DNA of 64,000 nucleotides from Bolinopsis microptera (GCF_026151205.1 NC_087072.1:4884084-4948083); one strand, 5' to 3'. Counted from the stretch's first letter, positions 33,990 to 41,326 are shown. Notes: generated by a model from the letters alone, not told the origin. Numbers and translations are program-made.

Positions 33990-36900
33990 GTCCAAACAGA
34001 CCCCAAACACTAACAGTCCCCCCTCCCCTAATAAGCTTAAGGTATAACATTAAAGCGAATCTTCCGGGCTAATCCAATTATGACGCTACTTAAATGCAGC
34101 TATAACATATAACACAGTAATGAGAGAGAGAGAGCAAGCCCCGTTACTCTTGCCGTTCTGCTCAAGCAATTTTATGTAACATTTGTGGTACAAAACCATC
34201 AATTAAACCACTTACCACCGGCCGATTTAAAAAAAAATTTCCTATGGGCTTCATCAGAGTTTTGTCGACACTATACCGAAAAAATCAGTCCCGTAACTCT
34301 TACCGTTTTTTTTGTATAACCGACCGGAAATTACTGATATCTGGATATTATCCGGTTGGAAGAGACAAGGACAAGTGAAACAAGGAAGTTAGGAGTAAGG
34401 GCAAATTTTCGGCGTCAACGCCATCTTCAGGCTAAAATTGTTATAAATGTTAGTATATAATAAATGCTTCTATACTAGTTAAAATGCTAAATTAAAATTA
34501 CACACACTGAATACAGGTTACATCAAATGGTATTGTACATTACAGTGAATGGTATTGTACATTACAGTGAATGTAATGTACAATACCATTTGATGTAACC
34601 TGTATTCAGTGTGTGTAATTTTAATTTAGCATTTTAACTAGTATAGAAGCATTTATTATATACTAACATTTATAACAATTTTAGCCTGAAGATGGCGTTG
34701 ACGCCGAAAATTTGCCCTTACTCCTAACTTCCTTGTTTCACTTGTCCTTGTCTCTTCCAACCGGATAATATCCAGATATCAGTATTTCAATCATGAGACT
34801 AATAAACAGCGAACTACTCCGTTATTTGACCGGAAATTACACACGGACAGACAGACAGACACACAGACACACAGACACACACACATTCTGGTGTTATTAA
34901 GGTGATAGGAAGCAAGTGTAAATATACCTTCCATCATCCACTGTGGCTATTTTGTGTTTTTTCTGGGAAATTATCTATTGGGTCTACTTGTTTCCCTGGA
35001 AACCGGCATATATTTGCTTACCAAGTCTGCTATTTTTCGCGCATTGAGCCGCGCACACGTGGTTTATTAACAAATCATTACAGTACATGTACTATCGTAT
35101 TCCGGCTCCGTATTATTTAATTTCGATCAAAGTTTGTTTTCTTGATTTCTCAAATCCAATCCAGGTTAACACAGCGAAGATAAACTTACTAGAGGTTGCC
35201 GAAAATATCAAAGCTAGAAGGAGAGCCAACAAGCGTCTCTCCGAACAAATGGCAGAAAAGGTTAGTCAGCGACAGTTCTACTCCAGTCCATTGGAAAAGC
35301 CTTAATAAATTACTTAAAGAGTTTAAATTCGACGATATTTCCTATTTTTTCAATGATTTAATTGCAAGGTTTAATAGAATATTCATTCAACCAATATTTA
35401 TTTAATTGATGAAGTCTCTAATCAAAACATATTCCTAGCACTTATACGTGGTAAGATATCTGTTTGTCATAACAATAATGTTATAACCAGTTGTCCGTGT
35501 AGAATAAAGCCAATTGCCGCACTGTTAGTAATGTGAAGCTATTTTTCCTCCTTGGATCCAACTTATATTATCCCTTCATCTTATATCCTGCTTTTCCTTA
35601 AATCCCACTTTTCCTCATATCCCGCTTTTCCTTATATCCCGCTTTTCCTTATATCCCGCTTTTCCTTATATCCCGCTTTTCCTTATATCCCCTTTTTCCT
35701 CCACCTACACCTTTCGCAACGTTCTTCGGTAAGCTGAGTTATGTTTCCTTCTTAGAAAACAGAATTAGAAAACCGAGACAAGAAGCAGCAAAGAACTCTC
35801 AGATTTGATAAAAGCATGTTACGTGAGGCACTGCAAACCACCGTCAAGATGGAGCGAGAAATTATAGATTTTAAAAAAGAGCTAACCGTCAGGTATGAAT
35901 TTCTTTGAATCAGACCCGGAGTAATTTCTTTTTTAGAAAACAGAATTGGAAAACCGAGACAAGAAAAAACAGAGAACTCTGAGATTTGATAAGAGCATGC
36001 TGCGTGAGGCACTGCAAAGCTTCGTCAAAATGGAGCGGGAAATTTTGGATTTTAAGAAGGAACTGACCGTCAGGTATGGATTTCTTTCTGTTCATTTTAA
36101 GAGTCACATTAGTTCCAGCCAGTGCCAGAGATTCTCATGTTGGATTTTATTCTTAATTTTACCGTTTTATATTGTCCGCTCTATGGCGTGAAAAGTTAAA
36201 ATTTCACAGAACATAAAGTTAAAGTATTAAGCATAAGCCTTCAATATGCTAAAAAACAGCATAATGTACACTTGACCCATGTTCAGTATCAAGAAAGCAC
36301 GAGATGACGAGAAGGCCACAAGCAGAGCACAAGCAGAACTGAAACATCTCGACCAGCAACTACAGGTCAGACATCACAACATCTCTCAGTTGTACATTCA
36401 TTTTTAAATTGAGTAAAGTAACTGCTGACTGCAGGGGAGGGGAGGGGCGTTGGTGTGGTCAAATGGGCGTCGGCATAAACACAGCTAAAACTTGAGTTAT
36501 GCTATAATGATGAAAATAACATCACCGTCGTGTTCGCTCACTGTCCTCTAATTAGTAAGTACGGCTATATTTCTGCAAAATAGATTATGTATCAGGAATT
36601 ATGGTAATCAGCAAACGTACATTCAATCGGTCACCAGGTAGTGGTAGAGGAGGTGCAAAAACTGGCGGAGTTGAACGCGAAGCTCTCGTTAGAAGCACAC
36701 CGTACAGAGGAAGATATCGTGAACACGGAGACTGCTCTACGTAACAACCTCACCATGTTGCGCAAGACATTGCAGGACGAGATCCAGGCCAAAACTTCAC
36801 TTTCCAACAAAATGGAGAGCGAAGCGGAGGACTTTGAGAAGTACCAGGGGGATTCCTCAAGAAAATTGACTAGGGTAGGTGGATTTTAGAAGTTTCGTCG

Positions 36901-39900
36901 AACGAAAATTCTTTATTTCAATTTGAGCGCTAGTTTGTAGTTTTATGAACTGATCCTAAGTCAATAAAATTTCCTGCAGACTCAAAAGAAAAAGAACGAC
37001 CTGGAAGCGATACACCAGAAGTATTCTAACAAGAAAGATGATTTGAGTAACAAACTGACTGGTATACACACGGATCGAGATAAGCTGCAGGCAGAGATAG
37101 ATCACACTGCTACAACTTTCAAGGCGGAGAAGGAGGACCTTGAGAAACAAATCACTCTGCTCAAACCGGAGGAAAAACAGGTACTATATACAATATTACA
37201 TAACCTTCAATCTAATTATTTGAGAAATTCACAATTTACCAATTTTTCGGGCTTAAATTCTTTGACCACAATTTATTCAATCTATTCATAACAGACCTTT
37301 TAAAACTACCCCTGTTTCTACCTCTCGCTTTATTTCTGTGAGCAGATGTTCCACTCAGACTCGCTGTAGTATTGAACTCAAATTGATTCATAAAATATAT
37401 TTATGAAATAGAATAGCTGTAAAATAAGTTCGTGACGGCTGGGAACACAAATGTGTGACAACTCACAACAAGTCATTGGCCTTCACATCTGTGTCACTTC
37501 CAGCTATAAAAGTTTCCGTTATTAGGTTCGTGAGGAAAGTGAGGAGACCCAGAAAGCTATAAACGACCTGCAGTGGCGTAACGATCTCGTCAGCAAAAAG
37601 ATACAGGAGTGTTTAGATGCCACTAGAGTCGTAATGAAGATTCAGAAACAAACTGACGATCAAATCGCAGATTTGGGGTAACTTTTTTTAACGTCTAAAT
37701 TAACTTGCAGGAACACGCATATAGTTTGAGCGGATTTGATTGAAAATAAATTCATGGTTTCGAATTATATTACACAATCTACGTAACGATTAAAAAATGT
37801 CCAATTATTCCAGTAAAAAGATCGAAAACTTTGAGAATGATTTGACTGCGGGTCAAGAGACAGAGAAACAGTTGCAGTCCAACCTGAACCACATCAGAGA
37901 TAACCAACTTCTCCTACGAAACCAACATAAGGCTCGACTCGACAAACGGGTCACAATTTTCAACGAACTAAAGGTAAAACAAAAATTTCAGAGTAACAAA
38001 AATCACACATCAAAAATGTTTATTTCCTTTTCACTATGATCAGATACATCGGACAACGGTTCCCAATGTTCGTCCTCATCTCCCAAGTTCATTTTTGATC
38101 CTTCTATCGTAGACAATCTGGGCTCCCGAGAAGTGTAAAGTTTCAGGAGGGTGGGGCTGTTCGTCATCGTATCCTGCTGCCAGCTGGACCTCGGACCCCC
38201 GGTAATACTGTCCCTGGAAACGTCCCAACTGTCTCTTTTCATACCATTACTGTACTGTTTCATGAACCCCATATTACGTGGTTCTTGTGCTGGAGCCGGG
38301 CTGTTTGTTGCCATGCTCATCCTGGATCTAGCTAATTCAAGCTTTGGGGTTATCGCCAGGGAGAATCTCTTACGAATCTGGTTGAAACTGAACCGTTGGT
38401 CCGTCATCTTGAAGTGGAGGAGTTTCTTCGGGATACGATTGTGTATCTTGATACTATCCCGGAGACGCCATGTGACGGCTAAAGCGATTCCCGCTAAAAT
38501 GAAAATTAGTGTTAGGACTATCAGGTTTATTTTCCAGCCTACTACATGAACATGTGCTGTCTCACTCGTCGTGCCATTTGCAGTTGCTTCAGATCTAATC
38601 GACGTGTCCTTTCCAATTGTTTCGCTCTCGTCGCTGGAGTTTGTTTTTGTTACTTGGGATGAGTTGTTGTTACAGCCAGCATAGGAAACAAATGCAAGAA
38701 AAAACAGTAAAACTAGAATTACATTGCAAACCATGATCTTCAAACAAATTGCCGCCACCGAAAGTAATTGTAAGGTCGTTAGAAATGTTTGCGATCTGTA
38801 ATAGTTTTTTATAGGTTGCTCCTTCGTAAAATTTGTCAAGGTAACAAATCTATAATTGTTTTTGACCTCATTTTACATTTATTCGAAACTCACAGTGTAC
38901 CATATTTATCAGGAGACTGTGGCAGAACTGATCGGAGAGAATCAGAGGAACTCAGAAGCGTACACGGTGATGCAGAAGAGGCATCTCAAAGTAAAGGGCC
39001 AGTATCAGAGAATTCTAGACAGCAAACTCGGACTGGAGATCAGCGTTAACGAGATAACAAAGGTTAGAAGTAATAGATTTCGTGTTTTAAGTTGCTTGAT
39101 CAAAATACAGATTTGATTTGATTTTTACAAACTCACGTTAAAAAATGCAGAAACCATAAAACAAGGCAAATAATTTGCGATCTTCCTTAAAAAGATGGAA
39201 GACTCGATCTAAAAATATGCTATGATTCATTGGTCTTCAATTGATCTAGAATTAAATTAAAATCTTAAGAAAAAACAAATCTCCATAACCTAGCTTACTA
39301 GCAAGCACCATTCAGCAAAGATTTTTTAAAACAGCTTGCTATCGTATATTATCAAGCCTCCTATGAGAGGTAGGAGTAGAAAGAGGAAACTGTCTAAGAG
39401 AGGAGGGAGTGTCGGGACAGGGTAGTCCTCCTCTCAATCTCGCAGTGTTCCCTAAATGTACACACATAGACGTGGGTGTGGTTGGGATGATCACCGTCTC
39501 ACCTATTCGTGGAGTCAGGTTCCTTTCAAAACCTCCCATCCCTCCCCCTCCACAGCCATTTAACCTCGTTTTGCCTCGCAGCTTCATCGAGATCCTCAAT
39601 CTTTTATTTGGGGCCGCGGTGGGTGCCATGCTCAACATGTTCTTATCAATCGTTATAGACCCTTTGCTCAATATTTTCAGAACCAGACTTTTAATGGAGG
39701 TTCTCAGAGAATGCATCCTGATCATATAGAGAACTGGATTTACTGCAGCGTTCAGAATAATGGTATAATAGTAAAGGAAATTCAGTAAATAACCAGTTGG
39801 ATCTAAATTGTTTGCCTTATCAACCAATTTAAAGTTGTTGAGGATCCTGCTTCCCAAATTGAAGATAATGTAGACCACGGTAAAAAGAACTATGGTGACA

Positions 39901-41326
39901 GAAGCGTATCGTTTCGTATCCCGTTGCAAATCATGCAGTTGATCAGCATCCCTCATCAAAATAAAAACCGACACAATGCAACTCAGGATGATTGGAAAGA
40001 TTGGTATGGAATATATAATCTCATTCAGAATGTCGCTAGGTTTCTCAAACTTGTTCGATGGCGCGTTAATATTCTCACAGTTACCAAAACCAGCAGAATA
40101 CTGGAACTCCCCTCCCACCTCCCAGTATGGCATGGAAACTACAACACACTGCAGAAGGAAATGAACACCAACAGTCACGAGGACAACCTCCATCTTTAGG
40201 CGTCTGAAGGGTAGGAGGAGTACAAACGTCCGGCTTATACTCAACACAGCCACATAGAAGATACTGAGAGAGGAAAGTAGCCGCTGAACCACACCCCAAA
40301 TGTTACAATAAACCCCACTCCTAAACATGATATCGTCTCTGAGCGCCATGTAGGTGATAGCCACTGGGAAACAGTTGACACAGGTGAGACAGTCCACCGC
40401 GCTGATACACGTGTAGACTATAGAGGAGACGCTGCGCCGTTGTGCTAGGAAGCACCAGAAGGCGAATATGTTAGCGGGGACTCCTATGAAGAAGCAGAGG
40501 AAACAGATGGCACCAAAGAGATAGTCTACAGATGGTATTACGTAGGGTGGGTAATCTGTTGTGAGGTTGCTACTAACATTTTCCATCCTGAAGATTAATG
40601 TGGGGTTACGGTTTGGTGGTAGCGTGGAAAATAAAAAATAAAACCTTGTGTTCATTTCCTGACGAGAAAAACGGAAACTTGACAACCATTTTAAATCATT
40701 AAAAATTTCATGATGATAACCATGTGCCAAATATCTGAAATAATACTCATGAAACAAGTAACATATACTGTTGTCCTGACTTTCAACTGATTCTAAACAG
40801 TGGAACAGCTCTATTGATCGGGTCTGACAGATATTAAATGAAGCGATGAAAGCAAGTCTAGCATACCAATCTTGTTCGTCGACTGTAGTTATAAGAATTC
40901 CTACGTTACAAACACGGCGCGGACTCAATCTGGGATTATCTTCCTAATTTGACTTCCGAAAAGCACAAGGAATGAATGTCTAGTTCACTCTAGCAGTAAG
41001 CATAAATCGCAGGAAAGTCTACGCCGAAAATTCCTATCTGTTCACAGTTCTAAGTATTGTGCTAGTCGCTAACAACTTAACGAGAGTTTGAGAATATGAG
41101 ACTCATGGAACACGTGTTTCCTGCTACTATTTCAACTATACACCGAATTTATATAAGTTCACAAAGCTTCATTTCAGCTGTGCAGATAAAAATAGCTATC
41201 AAACTAAAGAACTATAAACACAAATTACAAATTGCGCTCAAAGCACATCCTGAAGAGGGTGAGCTTATTGAAGTGTTACAGCTCCGAACATATCCCAAAT
41301 ATCCTCCCACTGCTCTGAGGATTTAG
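10873..41326 (+). CDS. Large coiled-coil protein gene, 21 coding exons (CCDC178-like)
   Basis: Exons, all with AG/GT borders and matching phases: 10873-10989, 11120-11252, 11403-11491, 11656-11802, 18063-18234, 18727-18877, 19085-19154, 19303-19365, 19439-19501, 20068-20147, 20279-20382, 20529-20578, 35165-35260, one of 35756-35892 or 35937-36073, 36287-36365, 36638-36874, 36980-37180, 37526-37677, 37814-37973, 38913-39062, 41186-41326 (stop TAG). The sum is 2,592 nt, exactly 863 codons plus stop, which supports the model. The start is the ATG of MSATSTKTHSASSK. Residues 1-160 are low-complexity or globular; from exon 5 the protein is almost continuous charged heptads (LRWDLDNWLEEKKEMEKQV, MEREIIDFKKEL). 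It ends YPPTALRI. I see no signal peptide or membrane segment, so it is probably cytoplasmic or cytoskeletal. Size and layout resemble CCDC178, whose role is poorly known. That name is a guess; other ciliary-type coiled-coil families are possible. Confidence 0.82.
13112..13481. repeat. 19-bp direct repeats flanking a ~330-bp segment
   Basis: TATATAATCAAGAGGCTTA occurs at 13112-13130 and again perfectly at 13463-13481. This looks like a long target-site duplication around a ~330-bp retroposed segment (13131-13462) inside the outer transposon. No poly(A) tail or clear RNA polymerase III boxes were recognised, so calling it a SINE would be speculative. Confidence 0.45.
13883..13986. mobile_element. 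Single end of a third G-run/decamer element
   Basis: GGGGGATCATG is followed by a hairpin (TTTTTTGTCCGTTT, loop GGTACCCTATATTTTC, AAAACGGACAAAAAA) and then five ACGGACAAAA-type 10-bp units ending at about 13985. This is the same order of parts as the outer and inner elements but with a different sequence. I did not find the matching opposite end, so it is a truncated or solo end. Confidence 0.65.
13987..15800. repeat. TCC-rich polypyrimidine tract with internal ~670-bp duplication
   Basis: About 1.8 kb of CCTCCTCCT/CAGTCCTC units on the plus strand. Two halves repeat each other: 14637-15120 resembles 15290-15795, both ending in runs of CAGTACTCTT and then CCTCAAAATGTTTGTCCGC. Long Ser/Pro-rich open frames here (for example 14972-15568 and 15145-15999) are by-products of the repeat. 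Strong purine/pyrimidine strand bias could favour triplex or slipped DNA (inference). Confidence 0.9.
16820..18062. other. Intron 4 remainder, no gene seen
   Basis: AT-rich intronic sequence between the GPCR and exon 5. The only structure noted is a tandem duplication of ~57 bp at 17158-17245 (ATTTACAGCAACAGAAAGGTTC repeated). Two AG acceptors precede exon 5. The one at 18061-18062 keeps the frame; the one at 18047 would run into a stop. Confidence 0.5.
21263..22918 (-). CDS. CHST15-like carbohydrate sulfotransferase, copy 1
   Basis: 551 residues, intronless, antisense inside intron 12 of the coiled-coil gene. The ATG at 22918 (MVISHRGLKSKVVW) aligns with the second copy; the frame is open upstream but without an ATG. 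Residues about 10-28 are a signal anchor (VVWILLLIASFQFI), so this is a type II Golgi protein with a ~200-residue variable stem. The catalytic domain starts near CLPYFYIIGFTKAGTTDLF, the 5'-phosphosulfate loop for PAPS. KFIFSLRDPIKRMQSAYQFF is the 3'-phosphate site, and the domain ends DEKWYWNLPH. The family transfers sulfate to GalNAc 4-sulfate in chondroitin or to related glycans. The exact acceptor cannot be read from sequence. All key motifs are present. Confidence 0.88.
   Translation of the reverse strand: MVISHRGLKSKVVWILLLIASFQFIKMLLETENFKNISSATEDHIIFLSNNTDQVRDNVKDSTEQLDGTGTILDIDDTLTSQPRGAVIDKNTVPSDRQNVEGDVITKSASNIFTKNEIKTSDTPYETFVQQLEEVNDTNIFNVTEKHQKIEFLKYAPSNVEMLKRGVPKKSTFGDPNEMNCNDTFCYLNGRTLKKEHITENPKDMFTFLPPEEEFLKEFKNPCWKGNDLLDREAMFCLPYFYIIGFTKAGTTDLFFILNEHILISARSKKETHYFDRGRRGRSIRMHRMPDKNPTSFMGYSNSGPCRDKLMKTYKEFEGTDVLFHGITVDATPSHVWDNEFWETFHPGYKEPPVTTADTLAKLNPKTKFIFSLRDPIKRMQSAYQFFCTHIYTYNCDRPITPEKYHNLVVEAVDKFNNCLKVNTLRGCTYSTETHQLATHLYASIYHVYILDYMKVFPKNQIYILQMEERIRDPITTYNNLCDFLEIPRFPDDELQTILEQHKIKNAMSNNKKLPYVLTETTELLEKFFKPYLRDLVDLLGDEKWYWNLPH
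22990..23395. other. Non-coding spacer upstream of sulfotransferase copy 1
   Basis: No gene is visible. The promoter of the antisense sulfotransferase should lie here. There is a TATA-like TATATAAG at 23246-23253 on the plus strand, but nothing can be assigned with confidence. Confidence 0.4.
23399..25725. mobile_element. DNA transposon with ~460-bp terminal inverted repeats
   Basis: The left arm (about 23399-23857) and right arm (about 25262-25725) are inverted copies, roughly 90% or more alike by eye. Both start GGATCT, then GAATATTCCCGTAGACACG, and end inward at a TAGGTCA/TGACCTA sequence. The interior holds a frame-broken transposase-like gene (24072-24858) and a triple repeat of ATATAGGTCACACAATAA (24935-24985). 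No clear target duplication was found at the outer edges. I could not assign a superfamily. Confidence 0.75.
24072..24858 (+). pseudogene. Broken transposon protein with TGCDT motif and Cys-cluster tail
   Basis: Three successive reading frames give one recognisable protein end. 24072-24416 has LLAAHIATGCDTASRVGTK; about 24415-24525 has MFDLPPTSHSIVHI; then a frame gives DPCGFQWVLENEELFP; and 24661-24858 has CGGRCKCSKKGVLCNAYCVC. The order 'TGCDT-S', 'LPPTS-S', 'GW/QW-P' and a C-terminal CxC-type cysteine cluster is familiar from uncharacterised proteins that are abundant in aquatic invertebrates and fish. Those are often thought to be transposon-derived. At least two frameshifts and a stop near 24530 make it non-functional, and its N-terminus is missing. 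The family assignment is from memory. Confidence 0.6.
25831..26346. repeat. Imperfect inverted repeat, ~165-bp arms
   Basis: Arms at about 25831-25992 and 26165-26346 (TGCTACGTTGTA at the outer edge, TTTTCAACAGAAGCTAACT near the inner edge) surround a ~170-bp loop. The open frame on the minus strand across the loop (26203-25982) has no recognisable domain. It is probably a foldback or MITE-like element next to the TIR transposon. Confidence 0.65.
26872..27240 (+). pseudogene. LINE reverse-transcriptase C-terminal remnant
   Basis: YTRMLRMALNID followed, in shifting frames, by an 'AGHLARHEELLRHQLLFWEP' stretch and 'MLDRQIWEK'. This is the typical tail of one family of endonuclease-type LINEs, and the same family as 27528-28093. 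Several stops and frame changes make it ancient. It contains the perfect hairpin at 26973-27007. Confidence 0.6.
26973..27007. repeat. Perfect 17-bp hairpin
   Basis: CGGAGGATGAGACTCGC, a single T, and the exact inverse complement. It lies within the LINE remnant and probably arose by a small local inverted duplication. Confidence 0.85.
27528..28093 (+). pseudogene. LINE reverse-transcriptase C-terminal fragment
   Basis: One nearly open frame: RVRKGRAWGACHTLKKLW, VESVLLYGSETWTMTKRLE, DGCYTRMLRMAL, an in-frame TAA near 27749, then ITQRRLRLAGHAHRHPE, KPSHGHTNRGRPYLTLLD and LMEDRKLWR, ending at TAG 28091-28093. This is the standard region after the RT catalytic core in a widespread LINE group. 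Catalytic motifs are absent (5' truncation), and one stop interrupts the frame. Confidence 0.8.
28860..30524 (+). CDS. CHST15-like carbohydrate sulfotransferase, copy 2
   Basis: 554 residues from the ATG at 28860 (MVLFSRWLKSKVVW), which aligns with copy 1. An in-frame ATG at 28680 would add 60 residues including a second hydrophobic stretch (MLVCIILLILMFLEICL); I prefer the shorter start. There is a signal anchor (VVWVLLLFASFHLIMIL) and a variable stem. The PAPS 5' site is in FFIIGFTKAGTTDLF and the 3' site in FSLRDPINRMRSAYQFF; it ends DEKWYWSRPH. Intronless and on the same strand as the host gene. Two long tracts are almost identical to copy 1, while the stem and the segment after ETHFFDR differ. 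That implies gene conversion and possibly different acceptor specificity. Confidence 0.88.
   Translation: MVLFSRWLKSKVVWVLLLFASFHLIMILSQTENTIRNSSGAEDDQLAVDRRNRFSNILSDVTVKVLEADGILGNKAPSSKIYEKKKPVIGLGSINTKRMKKSAMKQLPSSIPGNLTENRVRTQDIPYKSFFSQPRPMKVIENLPEKYQNIGFLKKQPSYEEMNVEEAIPQRTSFGDPNEMNCNDTFCYLNGRTLKKELITENPKDMFTFLPPEEEFLKEFKNPCWKGNDLLDREAMFCLPYFFIIGFTKAGTTDLFGLLKKHVLISSRARKETHFFDRRSRGRAMPMHRAPHGLPRSFRFYANRGSYRDYLMPTYQEVEGTDVLFHGITMDATPSYVWDNEFWETFHPGYKEPPVTTADTLAKLNPKTKFIFSLRDPINRMRSAYQFFCKSLQTYKCDRPITPEKYHNLVAEAVDKFNNCLKENTLRGCTYSTKTHQLATHLYASIYHVYILDYMKVFPKNQIYILQMEERTRDPITTINNLCDFLEIPRFPARILKKIFEEREGIARNQISDELKIPYVLPETTKLLEKFFRPYLRDLVDLLGDEKWYWSRPH
30759..30764 (+). promoter_or_regulatory. 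Candidate polyadenylation signal of sulfotransferase copy 2
   Basis: AATAAA, about 235 nt after the stop codon at 30524. A plausible 3' end signal on position and motif alone. Confidence 0.4.
30973..32626. mobile_element. TA-flanked TIR element carrying a giant foldback
   Basis: Both ends read inward CCTTACTCGGGATTATTA and are flanked by TA, so a TA target duplication (mariner-like MITE) is likely. Sub-terminal sequences around GTGGTGGGTTT...AATTTCGCCATATTTT...CCGGTCGTTAATAAACCC occur near both ends in the same orientation (31000-31075 and 32525-32590). No coding gene. The core 31494-32311 is a separate palindrome. Confidence 0.65.
31494..32311. repeat. ~400-bp-arm foldback built of 11-bp units
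   Basis: An inverted repeat whose arms start TTGGTCGTTTAGCTCCGGAC and meet near 31902 around an AGAGCTC..GAGCTC core. Each arm contains tandem 11-mers TCTATGCAACG and then 11-mers CCGGCTACTAG with many self-complementary CCGG/CTAG steps. The open frame at 32103-32345 is a by-product. It could be a fossil of several rounds of fold-back synthesis. Confidence 0.85.
32627..33599. other. Intronic spacer, no gene seen
   Basis: AT-rich. Only a weak local duplication is visible (GAAAAACTTC..AAC... at about 33097-33115 and 33164-33180). No coding or RNA feature can be supported. Confidence 0.5.
33941..33986. repeat. (CT)n microsatellite
   Basis: About 23 uninterrupted CT units. The equivalent position of repeat B copy 1 has no such run, so the expansion is specific to this copy. 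Confidence 0.95.
34322..34852. mobile_element. Palindromic insert with 212-bp arms and 13-bp flanking repeat
   Basis: GACCGGAAATTAC occurs at 34322-34334 and 34840-34852, consistent with a target duplication. Inside, 34333-34544 and 34572-34783 are inverse complements (212 bp, apparently perfect or nearly so) around a 27-nt spacer that contains a small tandem duplication of TGGTATTGTACATTACAGTG. Each arm includes CTGAAGA, a GGCG-TTGA-CGCC hairpin and GAAA (34686-34709 on the plus strand). That resembles a hammerhead ribozyme core. It is non-coding. Confidence 0.75.
35581..35700. repeat. 17-bp pyrimidine-rich minisatellite
   Basis: About seven copies of CCTTATATCCCGCTTTT in the intron directly upstream of the duplicated exon 14 pair. 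It ends about 55 nt before the first exon copy. Confidence 0.9.
35756..35892 (+). CDS. Exon 14a of the coiled-coil gene (mutually exclusive)
   Basis: 137 nt, entering in phase 0 and leaving in phase 2 (CTTAG before, GTATGA after). It encodes KTELENRDKKQQRTLRFDKS and on to VKMEREIIDFKKELTV. It is the diverged twin of 35937-36073. Because 137 is not a multiple of three, using both copies would shift the frame. Confidence 0.85.
35937..36073 (+). CDS. Exon 14b of the coiled-coil gene (mutually exclusive)
   Basis: 137 nt with the same phases as exon 14a. Most differences are silent or conservative, with replacements such as SF for TT before VKMERE. The gap to exon 14a is only 44 nt (35893-35936), probably too short to splice out. 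Either copy joins exons 13 and 15 in frame. Confidence 0.85.
38003..38734 (-). CDS. Small single-pass membrane protein, unknown family
   Basis: 243 residues from the ATG at 38734 (MVCNVILVLLFFLAFVSYAG, a signal peptide). A ~55-residue Ser/Thr/Asn-rich ectodomain has several N-glycosylation sites (NNSS, TNSS, NGTT). The transmembrane helix is INLIVLTLIFILAGIALAV, followed by a basic stop (TWRLRD) and a ~120-residue tail rich in Ser, Arg and acidic residues (SDVSDHSEKEIN at the end). Intronless and antisense in the intron between the exons ending 37973 and starting 38913. The open frame continues 35 codons upstream, but the signal peptide argues for this start. No domain is recognised. The overall plan suggests a small surface receptor or adaptor; that is an inference only. 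Confidence 0.7.
   Translation of the reverse strand: MVCNVILVLLFFLAFVSYAGCNNNSSQVTKTNSSDESETIGKDTSIRSEATANGTTSETAHVHVVGWKINLIVLTLIFILAGIALAVTWRLRDSIKIHNRIPKKLLHFKMTDQRFSFNQIRKRFSLAITPKLELARSRMSMATNSPAPAQEPRNMGFMKQYSNGMKRDSWDVSRDSITGGPRSSWQQDTMTNSPTLLKLYTSREPRLSTIEGSKMNLGDEDEHWEPLSDVSDHSEKEINIFDV
39339..40586 (-). CDS. Rhodopsin-type GPCR
   Basis: 415 residues from the ATG at 40586 (MENVSSNLTTDYPP, two N-glycosylation sites). Seven hydrophobic helices: TM1 with IGVPANIFAFW, TM2 (CISAVDCLTCVN), a cysteine before TM3 (GVYCNIWG), SISRTF at the end of TM3 in place of DRY, TM4 through TM6, and TM7 with NPVLYMIR, the canonical NPxxY. The third intracellular loop is short (RDTKRYAS). The C-terminal tail is ~110 residues, basic and Gly/Pro-rich. 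Intronless and antisense in the last intron of the coiled-coil gene. The frame stays open upstream to 40928, but those codons look like 5' UTR. The ligand cannot be inferred. Confidence 0.88.
   Translation of the reverse strand: MENVSSNLTTDYPPYVIPSVDYLFGAICFLCFFIGVPANIFAFWCFLAQRRSVSSIVYTCISAVDCLTCVNCFPVAITYMALRDDIMFRSGVYCNIWGVVQRLLSSLSIFYVAVLSISRTFVLLLPFRRLKMEVVLVTVGVHFLLQCVVVSMPYWEVGGEFQYSAGFGNCENINAPSNKFEKPSDILNEIIYSIPIFPIILSCIVSVFILMRDADQLHDLQRDTKRYASVTIVLFTVVYIIFNLGSRILNNFKLVDKANNLDPTGYLLNFLYYYTIILNAAVNPVLYMIRMHSLRTSIKSLVLKILSKGSITIDKNMLSMAPTAAPNKRLRISMKLRGKTRLNGCGGGGMGGFERNLTPRIGETVIIPTTPTSMCVHLGNTARLRGGLPCPDTPSSLRQFPLSTPTSHRRLDNIR

Larger units (their letters stand above)
33600..34900. 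repeat. Dispersed repeat B, copy 2 (with nested insert)
   Basis: Shares its left part (ACTAGTGTAAACCGG to CAGTCCAAACAGAC) and right part (TTACCACCGGCCGATT to a CAGACAGACAGACACAC tract) with 26640-27435. It contains a CT microsatellite at about 33941-33986 and a palindromic insert at 34335-34852. Confidence 0.6.
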
